Assembly (NCBI GenBank): GCA_017792365.1 | Contig: CP051229.1 | Location: 2,852,001 to 2,916,000, forward strand | Direction: 5' to 3' | DNA: 64,000 bases | From: Hyphomonas sp. | Lineage (GTDB): Bacteria > Pseudomonadota > Alphaproteobacteria > Caulobacterales > Hyphomonadaceae | Part shown: positions 17,754-26,975 of the stretch, one piece after another | Position numbering within the stretch: position 1 is the stretch's first letter | Layout: every line of letters begins with the position of its first letter | Made by a program: the position numbers and the translations under genes | The notes under the pieces: model-generated | Told to the model about the DNA's origin: nothing | Seen by the model: only the letters and a program-made list of their open reading frames with translations | Database searches by the model: none

Positions 17754-20195
17754 CTAGCTCGCCGGCTCGAGGACGCGGAACTCGTGCGCTTCGGCGCCGT
17801 CTGTGGCGCGGGCGGCCCACGGGTCGTTCTGCGCATCGCGCTGGGAGACGTCGAAGCGGGCGAGGAGTGCGCGGCGGTTGTCGAGGTCTTCGACGACCTT
17901 TTTGTGGGCGTGGTCGAGGCCGACGCGGTTTGCCCACTTGTAGATGCGTTCGAGGTAATAGCCTTCCTCGCGGTAGAGCTGGAGAAGGGCGGTGATCACT
18001 TCCATCGCTTCGTCTTCAGTTGCGACCTTAGTGAGGATTTCGGTGCCCTTGATGTCGAGGCCGGCGGCGCCAGCGAAGTGGACTTCGTAGCCGCTGTCCA
18101 CGCAGATGACGCCGATGTCCTTGCAGGTGGCTTCGGCGCAATTGCGCGGGCAGCCGGAGACGGCGAGCTTGACCTTGGCGGGCGTCCACGAGCCCCAGAG
18201 ATGGCGTTCGAGACGCATGCCCAGGCCGGTCGAGTCCTGTGTGCCGAAGCGGCACCAGTCGGAGCCGACGCAGGTCTTCACCGTGCGCAGCGCCTTGCCG
18301 TAGGCGTGACCGGAGACCATTCCGGCGGCGTTGAGGTCGGCCCACACGGCGGGAAGGTCTTCCTTCTTGACGCCGAGCATGTCGATGCGCTGACCGCCTG
18401 TGCATTTCACTGAGGGAATGCTGAACTTGTCGACGACATCGGCGATGGCGCGGAGTTCCTTGGCCGACGTCATGCCGCCCCACATGCGGGGGACGACAGA
18501 ATAGGTGCCATCCTTCTGGATGTTGGCGTGGACGCGTTCGTTGATGAAGCGCGATTGCTGGTCGTCGACGTATTCAGTCGGCCAGTCGCACAGCAGGTAG
18601 TAGTTGAGCGCAGGGCGGCATTTGGCGCAGCCGCATGAGGTTTTCCACTGCAGCTCCTGCATGACGGCGGGGATGGTCTTCAACTCCTTGGCCTTGATCA
18701 GGCGGCGGACATCGCCATGGCCGAGATCGGTGCAGGAACACATGCCCTTGGGCGCAGAGGCGTCGAAGGCGTCGCCGAGTTGCAGGGCGAGGAGTTGTTC
18801 GACGAGGCCGGTGCAGGTACCGCAGGAGGATGAGGCCTTGGTGTGGGCGCGGACGCCGTCGAGGTCGGTGAGGTTCTGATTGGCGATGGCGCCGCAGATC
18901 TTGCCCTTGGAGACGCCGTTGCAGCCGCAGATTTCCGCATCATCCGGCAAGGCTGCAACGGCCGCCATAGGGTCCAGGGGGGCGCCCCCGGCATAGGCCT
19001 GGCCGAAGATCAGGGTGTCGCGGGCGTCGGCGTCAATCGCCTCGCCGGACTTGATCAGGTTGAAGAAGTAGGCGCCGTCGGCCGTGTCGCCATACATGAC
19101 CGCGCCGATGAGGCGATTGTCTTCGAGGACAAGACGCTTGTAGACGCCGCGAGAGGCGTCGCGGAAGACGATGTCTTCGCGCGCATCGCCTTCCGCGAAA
19201 TCGCCGGCGGAGAAGAGGTCTACGCCGGTGACTTTCAGCTTGGTGGATGTCTGGGGGTGGATGAAGGCGCAGTCTGTCTCGCCGGCGAGGTGACGCCCAC
19301 AGACGCTGGCCATGTCGTAGAGCGGGGCGACGAGGCCATAGGTGTTGGATTCGAATTCGACACATTCGCCGACCGAGTAGATGTCGGGGTCAGAGGTCTG
19401 GAGCTGGGCGTTGACGAGGATGCCGCGGGCGCAGTCTAGGCCGGCCTGCTTGCCGAGTTCGCCGTTGGGACGGATGCCGACGGCCATGACGACGATGTCT
19501 GCGGGGAGTTTGGTTCCGTCTTCGAGGAGAACGCCGGTGACCTTGTCGTCGCCCAGTATCTCCTTGGTGTTGGCGCGCGTGATGACCTCGATGCCGCGCG
19601 CACGGATCGCCTTCTCAAGCAGGTAGCCGGCGGATTCATCGAGCTGGCGTTCCATCAGGGTCGGCATGAGGTGGAGGACGGTGACGTCCATGCCCTGCGC
19701 CTTCAGCCCGGCTGCGGCTTCAAGGCCGAGGAGTCCGCCGCCGATGACGACCGCCTTTCCCTTCGACTTGGCGGCCAGCAGCATTGCATCGACATCGTCT
19801 AGATCGCGGTAGGTGAGGACGCCGGCGAGCTTGTGGCCGGGCACGGGAATGATGAAGGGAACCGATCCGGTCGCGATGATGAGCTTGTCGTAGGGGGCGA
19901 CTTCGCCGTGTTCTGAGGTGACGGTCTTCGCTTCGCGATCGATCTCGGTGACCTTGTGGCCCTTGTAGAGCGTGACACCGTGATCGACGTACCAGCCGTC
20001 GCCATGGATGACGATTTCCTCGAACTGCTTTTCACCGGAGAGGACAGGCGAGAGCATGATGCGGTTGTAGTTCACGCGCGGTTCGGCGTTGAAGATGGTG
20101 ACGTCGTAGGCGTCGGGGGCGCGTTCGAAGAGCTCTTCCAACGCACGGCCTGGCGCCATGCCGTTGCCGATGACGACGAGTTTCTGCCGGCTCAT
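17754..20195 (-). CDS. nirB: Nitrite reductase (NADH) large subunit
   Basis: Sirohaem enzyme of 813 residues that reduces nitrite to ammonium with NADH. Order of parts: FAD- and NAD-binding domain (VVIGNGMAPGRALEEL; VVIGGGLLGLEAA), two BFD-like [2Fe-2S] domains (CGCNGVSKGKI...CGTC and MCSCTDLGHG...CGCAKC), then the ferredoxin-like and sirohaem domains with 'CVGSDWC' and 'GCPRNCAEATC' as [4Fe-4S]/sirohaem ligands. The ATG overlaps the stop of the ATPase gene. No sign of damage is seen, and the length is typical. Confidence 0.96.
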   Translation of the reverse strand: MSRQKLVVIGNGMAPGRALEELFERAPDAYDVTIFNAEPRVNYNRIMLSPVLSGEKQFEEIVIHGDGWYVDHGVTLYKGHKVTEIDREAKTVTSEHGEVAPYDKLIIATGSVPFIIPVPGHKLAGVLTYRDLDDVDAMLLAAKSKGKAVVIGGGLLGLEAAAGLKAQGMDVTVLHLMPTLMERQLDESAGYLLEKAIRARGIEVITRANTKEILGDDKVTGVLLEDGTKLPADIVVMAVGIRPNGELGKQAGLDCARGILVNAQLQTSDPDIYSVGECVEFESNTYGLVAPLYDMASVCGRHLAGETDCAFIHPQTSTKLKVTGVDLFSAGDFAEGDAREDIVFRDASRGVYKRLVLEDNRLIGAVMYGDTADGAYFFNLIKSGEAIDADARDTLIFGQAYAGGAPLDPMAAVAALPDDAEICGCNGVSKGKICGAIANQNLTDLDGVRAHTKASSSCGTCTGLVEQLLALQLGDAFDASAPKGMCSCTDLGHGDVRRLIKAKELKTIPAVMQELQWKTSCGCAKCRPALNYYLLCDWPTEYVDDQQSRFINERVHANIQKDGTYSVVPRMWGGMTSAKELRAIADVVDKFSIPSVKCTGGQRIDMLGVKKEDLPAVWADLNAAGMVSGHAYGKALRTVKTCVGSDWCRFGTQDSTGLGMRLERHLWGSWTPAKVKLAVSGCPRNCAEATCKDIGVICVDSGYEVHFAGAAGLDIKGTEILTKVATEDEAMEVITALLQLYREEGYYLERIYKWANRVGLDHAHKKVVEDLDNRRALLARFDVSQRDAQNDPWAARATDGAEAHEFRVLEPAS

Positions 20196-21895
20196 GCCGC
20201 TTCCTCCTCTTCGCTTTCGTCTTCTTCCGGGTGCGCGCCGCCCTCGTACTTCTCGAGGAAGGTGAGGAGCTTTTCGCGGTAGGCGTAATAATCTGGGTGT
20301 TCGAGGAGAGCTTGCCGCGAGCGCGGGTGCTCGATCTTCACGTCCATGATCTCGCCGATGCGGGCGTTGGGACCGTTGGTCATCATGATGACGCGGTCGG
20401 CGAGGAGAATCGCCTCGTCGACATCATGGGTGACGCAGATCGCGGTGACCTTGGTCTTCTGCCAGACCTCCATGAGGACTTCCTGCAGCTCCCATCGCGT
20501 GAGGCTGTCGAGCATGCCGAAGGGCTCGTCGAGGAGCAGAAGCTTTGGGTTGAGGGCGAAGGCGCGGGCGATGCCGACCCGCTGTTTCATGCCGTTGGAG
20601 AGGTCGGCAGCGCGGCGGTTCATCGAGTCGGCGAGGCCGACACGCTCGAGATAGTATTCGACGACGTCCTGGCGTTCGGCGCGGGTCGCGTCCGGATAGA
20701 CGCGGTCGACGCCGACGGCGACGTTTTCGAGGGCGGTGAGCCAGGGGAAGAGGGAGGGGGACTGGAAGACCACCGCGCGGTCGGGGCCGGCGGAGGAGAC
20801 TTCCTTGCGGTCCAGGATGATGCCGCCGGAGGAGACGTCGTTGAGGCCGGCGGCCATGGTCAGGAGCGTAGACTTGCCGCAGCCTGAGTGGCCGATGATC
20901 GAAACGAACTCGCCTTTGGCGATCTTGAGGTCGATGCCTTCGACCACGGTCAGCGGTCCCTTGGGAGTGGGGTAGACCTTGGCGACGTTCTCGAAACTGA
21001 GATAGCGCTCGCCGGCGTCGACGAGGGTTTCGCCGGCCTGCTGGTAGGCGCGGGGCGGGCGCTGGTGAATTGGGGTCACGTTTGGCAGCGTGCGGGCGAC
21101 TTCTTCGGTGTCGCCGCCGCGGGAGATGCCGACATCCATCAGGTAGGCGGTGATGTCGTGGCGAAGCCGCTTGAAGGTCTCATCGTGGTTCATTTCCGTG
21201 CGCTGGCGCGGACGGGGGATATCGACTCTGAAGGCCGGGCCCAGGGTGGCGTTGGGGCCGGGGTTCAGCGGGATGACGCGATCGGCCATGAGGATTGCTT
21301 CGTCGACATCGTTGGTGATGAGGACGACGGTCTTGCGATCTTCCGACCAGATCTGGGTGATCTCGTCCTGCAGCTTGGAGCGGGTGAGGGCGTCGAGGGC
21401 TGACAGTGGCTCGTCGAGAAGAAGGATCTTGGGATCCATCGCCAATGCTCGGGCGACGGAGACGCGCTGGCGCATGCCGCCTGAGAGCTCGGCGGGGCGG
21501 CGGTCGACGGCATGGCTGAGGCCGACCATGTCGACGTAACGCGCGGTGCGCGCCTTCTTCGAGGCGGCGTTCTCTTTCGGGAAGACGGCGTCGACAGCGA
21601 GGCGGACGTTTTTCTCGACGGTCAGCCAGGGGAAGAGCGAATAGCTCTGGAAGACGAGGCCGCGATCCGGGCTGGGGCCGGTGACGGGTTCGCCGCGGCA
21701 GATGACTTGGCCCTCGTCAGCCGTCTGAAGGCCGGCGATGAGGTTCATCAGCGTTGACTTTCCTGAGCCGGAAAAGCCGAGGATGGCGACGAACTCTCCG
21801 TCTTCGACCTGCAGGTTGATGTCGCGCAGAACGTCATTGCGCTCGTCGCCTTCGCCGAAGCCGATGGAGGCGTTGTTGAGCTCTAGGACTGACAT
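20192..21895 (-). CDS. Nitrate ABC importer, fused double ATPase (NrtC-NrtD type)
   Basis: Single protein of 567 residues with two complete ABC ATPase domains. Domain 1 has Walker A 'GFSGSGKST' (40-48), signature 'LSGGMRQR' and Walker B 'ILLLDEP'. Domain 2 has Walker A 'GHSGCGKST' (335-343), signature 'LSNGMKQR' and 'LLLLDEP'. Domain 1 has Asn where the switch His is expected ('LITNDVDEA'), while domain 2 keeps 'VTHDVDEA', so the two sites are unequal. In cyanobacteria NrtC and NrtD are separate proteins. The C-terminus is very acidic (EEDESEEEEAA). It powers the NrtB permease in the inner membrane. It lies between nrtB and nirB in the operon. Confidence 0.92.
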   Translation of the reverse strand: MSVLELNNASIGFGEGDERNDVLRDINLQVEDGEFVAILGFSGSGKSTLMNLIAGLQTADEGQVICRGEPVTGPSPDRGLVFQSYSLFPWLTVEKNVRLAVDAVFPKENAASKKARTARYVDMVGLSHAVDRRPAELSGGMRQRVSVARALAMDPKILLLDEPLSALDALTRSKLQDEITQIWSEDRKTVVLITNDVDEAILMADRVIPLNPGPNATLGPAFRVDIPRPRQRTEMNHDETFKRLRHDITAYLMDVGISRGGDTEEVARTLPNVTPIHQRPPRAYQQAGETLVDAGERYLSFENVAKVYPTPKGPLTVVEGIDLKIAKGEFVSIIGHSGCGKSTLLTMAAGLNDVSSGGIILDRKEVSSAGPDRAVVFQSPSLFPWLTALENVAVGVDRVYPDATRAERQDVVEYYLERVGLADSMNRRAADLSNGMKQRVGIARAFALNPKLLLLDEPFGMLDSLTRWELQEVLMEVWQKTKVTAICVTHDVDEAILLADRVIMMTNGPNARIGEIMDVKIEHPRSRQALLEHPDYYAYREKLLTFLEKYEGGAHPEEDESEEEEAA

Positions 21896-21905
21896 CTCGG
21901 CCTCC

Positions 21906-23057
21906 TCAGCGCGTGGCGGAGTGGGTGAACAGCGTCTGCAGGGCGAGCATGACGCGGTCGAGGGCGAAGCCGATCAGGCCGATCGTGAAGACGGCGACCA
22001 TGATGCGCGCGAGCGAGTCGGATGAGCCGTTCTGGAATTCGTCCCAGACGAATTTTCCAAGGCCGGGGTTCTGCGCGAGCATTTCCGCGGCGATCAGCAC
22101 CATCCAGCCAACACCCAGCGACAGGCGCATCCCGGTGAAGATCAGCGGCAAGGCCGACGGCAGGACCAGCTTGGTCACGCGCGTCATGGGCGGGAGGTTC
22201 AGGACGCGGCCGACATTGACGAGGTCCTTGTCGATCGAGGCGACGCCAAGCGCCGTGTTGATCAGCGTCGGCCACAGCGAGCAGAGCGTGACCGTAATCG
22301 CGGAGGTGAGGAAAGACTTGGAGATGCCGCTGTCGGTCGCAATGGTGGCCGAGACAATCATCGTGACGATGGGCAGCCAAGCGAGCGGCGATACTGGCTT
22401 GAAGATCTGGATGAGCGGGTTGAAGGCGGCGTTCATGGTCGCCGACATGCCGCAGAGAATTCCCAGCGGGACGGCCACGGCGGTCGCGATCAGGAAACCG
22501 AAGAAGACAGTCTGCAGGCTGGTCCAGATCTGCTGATAGTAGGTCGGCTTGCCGGTGTAGGCGCGCTCGCGGACTTCATCGCCGCGGGCGGCCTCGACCA
22601 GCGCCGCGTTGCGGGCCTCCTGGCGAGCCATGAACTCATTGCGTTTTTCAGTCTCGGTGAGGTGGTCGGCGTGGAGGACCTGCGCCTGCTCCCAGACTGC
22701 GGCGGGGCCCGGAATAGCGCCGAGCGAGGTGTTGACGCGCGGCGCAAGCTGACCCCAGGCGAACAGGAAGACGACGATCGCAAGCACTGGCACGCCGAGC
22801 TTCCGCCAGAGCTCTGCGCCCTGCTCGCGCGGGTTCTCGCCGGCCCCCATGCGCAGGATCGGCGTCACCCAGGCAAGGCCGACGACCTCGAAGAACGAGG
22901 ACGAGCTGCTGATGAAGCGGGTGAAGGCGCCCGGACCTTTAGGTTTGTCTGGCGTCGCCGCTGGTTCAGCCAGGGCGGCCGGCGTTGCGATGGAGGCTGT
23001 GTCTGTCGTCATATCGCTGTCCGCCGGGACGTCTTTCAGGATTGCTGTCGCGCTCAT
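21906..23057 (-). CDS. nrtB: Nitrate ABC transporter permease
   Basis: Inner membrane permease of 383 residues, BPD_transp_1 family. The first 130 residues form an extended N-terminus with Ala/Pro-rich sequence and one membrane segment ([16 protein letters not shown]). The core permease follows, with about six helices and the EAA-like loop '[45 protein letters not shown]'. The ATG at 23057 has 'GGAGAAACGG' upstream; the longer open frame to 23273 is not supported. It sits between the nitrate-binding lipoprotein and the fused ATPase. Confidence 0.92.
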   Translation of the reverse strand: MSATAILKDVPADSDMTTDTASIATPAALAEPAATPDKPKGPGAFTRFISSSSSFFEVVGLAWVTPILRMGAGENPREQGAELWRKLGVPVLAIVVFLFAWGQLAPRVNTSLGAIPGPAAVWEQAQVLHADHLTETEKRNEFMARQEARNAALVEAARGDEVRERAYTGKPTYYQQIWTSLQTVFFGFLIATAVAVPLGILCGMSATMNAAFNPLIQIFKPVSPLAWLPIVTMIVSATIATDSGISKSFLTSAITVTLCSLWPTLINTALGVASIDKDLVNVGRVLNLPPMTRVTKLVLPSALPLIFTGMRLSLGVGWMVLIAAEMLAQNPGLGKFVWDEFQNGSSDSLARIMVAVFTIGLIGFALDRVMLALQTLFTHSATR

Positions 23058-23119
23058 TGCCGTTTCTCCGTGAGAAAGGGCGCGACGCTCATGAGGAGAT
23101 TGAGCGCCGCGCGAGTAGG

Positions 23120-24574
23120 TCAGTTGATGACGCCGCCGGCGCCGACCGTGTCGGTCGCCTTGAGGCCGATGGTCAGGCTTTCGAGGTAGGCGTTCGGCGT
23201 GCGGCCGTCGTAGACGACGCCGTCGATGATGTCCGTTTCCGGTGTTGCCGGCTTGTAGCCGTCCGTGTCCCACGGGAAGTCGGCTTCGCTGACGTGGCCC
23301 TCCTCGACCAGCATGCGGGCGGCCTCGAGATAGATGTCGGGGCGGTAGACGCTTTTCGCAGTTTCATCGAACCACGCATCGTCCTTCGCCTCGGAGATCT
23401 GGCCCCAGCGGCGCATTTGCGTGAGGTACCAGACCGCGTCCGAATAGTAGGGGTAGGTCGCGTTGTAGCGGAAGAATACGTTGAAATCGGGGACGTCGCG
23501 CTTGTCGCCCTTCTCGTACTCGAAGGTGCCGGTCATCGAGTTGGCGATTACTTCCGCGTCCGCGCCGACATATTCCGGCCGCGCGAGGATTTCGACGGCT
23601 TCGGGGCGGTTGGCGTTGTCGTTGGCGTCGAGCCATTCGGCGGCGCGAATGAGCGCCTTGGTGAGGGCGAGGGTGGTGTTGGGGTTGTCCTCCGCGAACT
23701 GGGCCGTGATCCCGAACACCTTTTCCGGATTGTTCTTCCAGATCTCGTAGTCGGTGATGACCGGCACGCCGATGCCTTTGAACACCGCCTGCTGGTTCCA
23801 AGGTTCGCCGACGCAATAGCCATAGATTGTGCCGGCCTCAAGGGTCGCGGGCATTTGCGGGGGCGGCGTGACGGAGAGCAGAACGTCAGCGTCGATCTGA
23901 CCCGACGTGTTGTCCGGGCTGTAGTATCCCGGATGGAGACCGCCAGCGGCGAGCCAGTAGCGCAGCTCGTAATTGTGCGTCGAAACGGGGAAGACCATCC
24001 CCATGTTGAACGGCTTGCCCTGCGCCTTGTAGTCGTCGACGACTGGCTTGAGGGCGGTAGCGGAGATGGGGTGAACCGGCTTGCCGTCCTCCTCCGGGAT
24101 GTGCGGCTTCATCTGGGCCCAGATGTCGTTCGAGACGGTGATGCCGTTGCCGTTCAGGTCCATCGAGAAAGGCGTGATGATGTGCGCTTCGGTGCCGAAT
24201 CCGATCGTCGCCGCCAGCGGCTGGCCAGCCAACATGTGGGCGCCGTCAAGCTCGCCATCGATGACGCGGTCCAGCAGGACTTTCCAGTTGGCCTGCGGTT
24301 CGAGCGTCACGTAGAGCCCCTCGTCCTCGAAGAAGCCCTTTTCGTAGGCGATCGCGAGCGGCGCCATGTCCGTCAGCTTGATGAAGCCGAAGGTGAGGTC
24401 GGTCTTTTCGAGGTCGAGCGTCGGAAGAGAGATGTCGACGTTCTGGGTTTCCGTTGTCGAGGCGGTTGGACCGCCGCAGGCGGCGATTGCCAGCGTGAGC
24501 GCGCCAACCGTGGCCGTCTGCAACGCTCGTAGGAAGCCTTTTGGCCGTGGTGGGGAAGTGTTGAAGTCCAGCAT
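23120..24574 (-). CDS. nrtA: Nitrate-binding lipoprotein of ABC importer
   Basis: Solute-binding protein of 484 residues. The ATG at 24574 gives a lipoprotein signal peptide with lipobox IAAC-GG near residue 33, so it should be anchored to the inner membrane facing the periplasm. The nitrate-binding family blocks are clear: '[13 protein letters not shown]', '[14 protein letters not shown]', '[19 protein letters not shown]', '[10 protein letters not shown]' and 'NNPEKVFGI'. It is the first gene of the assimilation operon and lies behind a structured leader at 24598-24665. An in-frame extension to 24769 runs through that leader and was rejected. Confidence 0.93.
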   Translation of the reverse strand: MLDFNTSPPRPKGFLRALQTATVGALTLAIAACGGPTASTTETQNVDISLPTLDLEKTDLTFGFIKLTDMAPLAIAYEKGFFEDEGLYVTLEPQANWKVLLDRVIDGELDGAHMLAGQPLAATIGFGTEAHIITPFSMDLNGNGITVSNDIWAQMKPHIPEEDGKPVHPISATALKPVVDDYKAQGKPFNMGMVFPVSTHNYELRYWLAAGGLHPGYYSPDNTSGQIDADVLLSVTPPPQMPATLEAGTIYGYCVGEPWNQQAVFKGIGVPVITDYEIWKNNPEKVFGITAQFAEDNPNTTLALTKALIRAAEWLDANDNANRPEAVEILARPEYVGADAEVIANSMTGTFEYEKGDKRDVPDFNVFFRYNATYPYYSDAVWYLTQMRRWGQISEAKDDAWFDETAKSVYRPDIYLEAARMLVEEGHVSEADFPWDTDGYKPATPETDIIDGVVYDGRTPNAYLESLTIGLKATDTVGAGGVIN

Positions 24575-24900
24575 GGTGATCGCATCCGTTTGTCTGGACG
24601 CAACGAAGACAGCGCTTGCAAATGCGGACCGCAGGCGGGTCAGCCTCACAAACGCTTCGTTGCGTGAATTTCTAGGGGACGCGCCCGCCATTGAGCGCAG
24701 ATAGCCCGGACCCGACCCGGATCCGATTTCGCGGTCATACGCATCTCGCTGCGTAACGCAAGACGGCAAGGGACTTCAGATACTGTGAGACGCTTGATCG
24801 GCGCGAACTGGGCAGCCCTGCAGCAGGTTCGTGCACGTCGTGCTCAAACGTTGTGCGCTGGCTATGCGTCGGGCGTCGCTTGTCGAACGGCCTGTCGGGT
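24575..24900. other. Intergenic region with nas operon leader
   Basis: About 325 bp between the esterase stop and the nrtA start, both leftward. The part nearest nrtA holds the hairpin leader annotated at 24598-24665. Further upstream, 24738-24755 is a perfect six-pair helix (TACGCA/TGCGTA) closing a six-base loop, GCGAGA on the transcript strand; its loop does not fit the ANTAR rule. I see no gene, no T-tract terminator and no certain promoter in the rest. Confidence 0.5.
24598..24665 (-). promoter_or_regulatory. Candidate NasT (ANTAR) leader RNA of the nitrate assimilation operon
   Basis: Read on the minus strand, ACGC-AACGAA-GCGT (24665-24652) forms a hairpin whose six-base loop has A at 1 and G at 4, as ANTAR targets do. 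After a 5-base linker comes a second hexaloop hairpin, AGGC-TGACCC-GCCT (24646-24633); its loop does not fit the rule. An 11-bp inverted repeat, ACGCAACGAAG at 24665-24655 and CTTCGTTGCGT at 24608-24598 (as read on that strand), can instead pair across the region and would destroy the first hairpin. The long helix ends 23 bp before the nrtA start. This looks like a two-state switch under NasT control. No U-tract follows, so control could be translational or Rho-based. Confidence 0.55.
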
Positions 24901-25883
24901 TCAGCCGCCCCGCAGCTTGCCGCCGGGAGCCGATACGATCAGGCGGATGATTTCTTCGGTCACGCGTGGTTCGAGGCCTTCGGTGTGGCCCTTGTCGAGA
25001 CGAATGACGTCCGCGACGACGCGATCGCCATCGCAGCCTGGGAACTGGTAGACGTCGGTTGTACCGGGACCGGGCAAGCCGCCCCAGCCGGGCCGGTCCG
25101 GGCGTCCGGTTTCCGCTGTGCGGGTGTCCGATACTTTTCCGCCTTGAGAGTCCGTGATGATCGCCGTGCGGATTCGTGTGGCGCAGTTGTACCGGTCTGC
25201 AACGGGTGAGGTCGTCGGCACGCCTGCACGTCCCGAACTGTCGAGATCACCCGTGGTGAAGATGTAGGACATGTCGCAGCCAAGCGCGTCTTCGTAGCTT
25301 CCCTGACCCAGGCGCCCGCCGGCGATGCTCACCATGCCGTCGACCTTGTCCTGGAAGTACTCGCTGCAGATGATGCGGTGCGAGGTCAGCCCGCCTTGCG
25401 AGTGTCCCGCCAGCCAGACCGCCCGAATGTTGTCTCGGCCGAAGCCCGCCTCGACAATGTCCAGGATATTTCGCAGGTGCGCGTCGTCGGCTTCCTCGGT
25501 CCAGCGGCGAACAGGTTCTGCTGTTGCAGCTGTCGGCGTTGCGACGATGAGACGGTATTTGTCGACGTAGTCGCTCGCGGGAAATATTGTCTCTGCCAAC
25601 CTGATCGCGACCCGGCTCCATGAATGTTGAGGATGACGGTCAGGTCTTCGCCCGGCGCGATGTCGCATGGATATTCGAGGAAGAAGCTGCGCGCCGTTTC
25701 CGGATCGGTAGCGTTCCCGCCAAGCTCGGCCGCCGAAGCATCCGACACGCCACATGAAGCCCCCGCCACGTCCTGCGGGCCATCCTGTGCGGTTGCGGAA
25801 CCGAGATTGGCGCAGCCGATTGTCGCCAATGCGGCGATCGCGACGGGCGCCAGTTTCCAGATCGTGACCGGGTCTTTGATCAT
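24901..25883 (-). CDS. Exported esterase, polyhydroxybutyrate-depolymerase-like, one frameshift
   Basis: Alpha/beta hydrolase of about 327 residues with a lipoprotein-type signal (lipobox TIGC). The oxyanion region 'LNIHGAG' and the nucleophile elbow 'AGHSQGG' fit the PHB depolymerase/feruloyl esterase group. The frame from 25883 breaks near 25580, where 'WQRQYFP' should be followed by 'ASDYVDKYRLIVATP' in the next frame, so one base is missing in a ggg/aaa run. The gene starts 18 bp after the stop of the exported unknown protein and ends the leftward quinoprotein operon. It may release the alcohol or acid the quinoprotein oxidises; that is inference. Confidence 0.75.
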
Positions 25884-25901
25884 GGTGTTCTGCTCCTTGG
25901 C

Positions 25902-26957
25902 TTAGCTCGGTTTGCGGCCTTGTTCCCGGTCCGTCTGGCGCCCGCCGGCGAGGATGCCCTCGAGGCCGACATTGCCCTCATGGCAGGCGAATTCGAAGAT
26001 GCCGTTGGACGCCCAGAACTCGTATTCACCGCCCCATGGCTCGTCCCAGACGACCGGATCCTCGATCTCGAACTGGTAGAACAGCCGATTGTCGGCCACG
26101 CGCGTAAAGCGCTCGGTGACCTTCACATCGTCGGATGCGTTGAACATGAACTGCTCGGGGTGCAGGTCGATGGTTTCGACGACCAGTGTGTCGCCTTCAT
26201 ACCAGCCGATGGAGTCGCCGCCCCATTGGCGCACGCCGTCGTTGCGGTGCTCGGCGTTCAGCCGGATGATTTTCTGCTCCATCGTCATTTCGATCCAGAT
26301 CGCGACAGCGTCCTCGCCCTGGGTGATGCGGTAATTGTTGTTGTAGAGCGTGGGTCGCATCACGGGCGCTGCGGAGGTCGGAAAGAAGATGCAGCGCTCT
26401 GACAGGCCGCGCTCTTCCGGATTGTCGCGCGGGCCAGCCATTGGGTTGGACTCATCCAGCACGGCCTGCCGCGCGCGTGGAGGCAGCGGCGGTGCGCTCG
26501 ACTTGCGGTCGGGCACCCTTCCATTGGCGGGGTAGGTGATCATGGAAGAGCGCGGTTCGCCTGCAACACGCATCACCTGCGTGCCCGGATCGGTCCAGAA
26601 ACGATTGTAGCCAAGATTGGTGTTGCCATCCTCTGGCGCCCCGGCGTCCGGATCGGTGACGAAGTCGCCGGCGACGCGGTAGTCTTCGGCCGCACCTTGC
26701 ACGGCGCCGGCTTCCTCTTCAGTCAGCGCCAGACGGTCGCCAAAACGTACGGGACGCTCGAAGTCGGTGGTGGTGGCGTTGCTCCAGACGCCGGAGATGT
26801 CGGGCCGGCCGAAATTGTTGCGAGGCGCGACATAGCCTTCATAGACAGGCTTTGCGTAGGCGTCCTCGGCGTACTCATGAGGCTTGAACTCCTGAGCAGT
26901 CGCCATGGTCGCTGTCAGGGCCGCCATGCTGGCGGTCGAAAGGATACGTATCAGCAT
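25902..26957 (-). CDS. Exported protein of unknown function, paralogue of 30362-31375 product
   Basis: Protein of 351 residues. The ATG at 26957 has 'AAGGAAAGAAGG' upstream and gives a signal peptide (MLIRILSTAS..., cleavage after ATA-QE). The body begins 'NNFGRPDISGVWSNATTTDFERP' and ends with 'GDSIGWYEGDTLVVETIDLHPEQF', 'DVKVTERFTRVADNRLFYQFEIEDPVVWDEPW' and 'ACHEGNVGLEGIL'. This pattern is shared with its paralogue and, as far as I recall, with many unnamed periplasmic proteins of Acidobacteria and alphaproteobacteria. No catalytic motif is obvious. It is 18 bp downstream of the PQQ dehydrogenase and 18 bp upstream of the esterase, so all three are one operon. Confidence 0.85.
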   Translation of the reverse strand: MLIRILSTASMAALTATMATAQEFKPHEYAEDAYAKPVYEGYVAPRNNFGRPDISGVWSNATTTDFERPVRFGDRLALTEEEAGAVQGAAEDYRVAGDFVTDPDAGAPEDGNTNLGYNRFWTDPGTQVMRVAGEPRSSMITYPANGRVPDRKSSAPPLPPRARQAVLDESNPMAGPRDNPEERGLSERCIFFPTSAAPVMRPTLYNNNYRITQGEDAVAIWIEMTMEQKIIRLNAEHRNDGVRQWGGDSIGWYEGDTLVVETIDLHPEQFMFNASDDVKVTERFTRVADNRLFYQFEIEDPVVWDEPWGGEYEFWASNGIFEFACHEGNVGLEGILAGGRQTDREQGRKPS

Positions 26958-26975
26958 TGCCTTCTTTCCTTTCAA

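Noticed and set aside
22985-24532. 515-residue plus-strand open frame
   Set aside because: It is antisense to the clear nitrate-binding protein gene and permease start, has no ribosome binding site and has the low-complexity composition of a GC-rich shadow frame.
24738-24755. Perfect six-pair hairpin with hexaloop GCGAGA as an ANTAR site
   Set aside because: The loop has G at position 1 and A at position 4, the opposite of the ANTAR rule, and it is 72 bases from the matching hairpin. It was kept only as a note.
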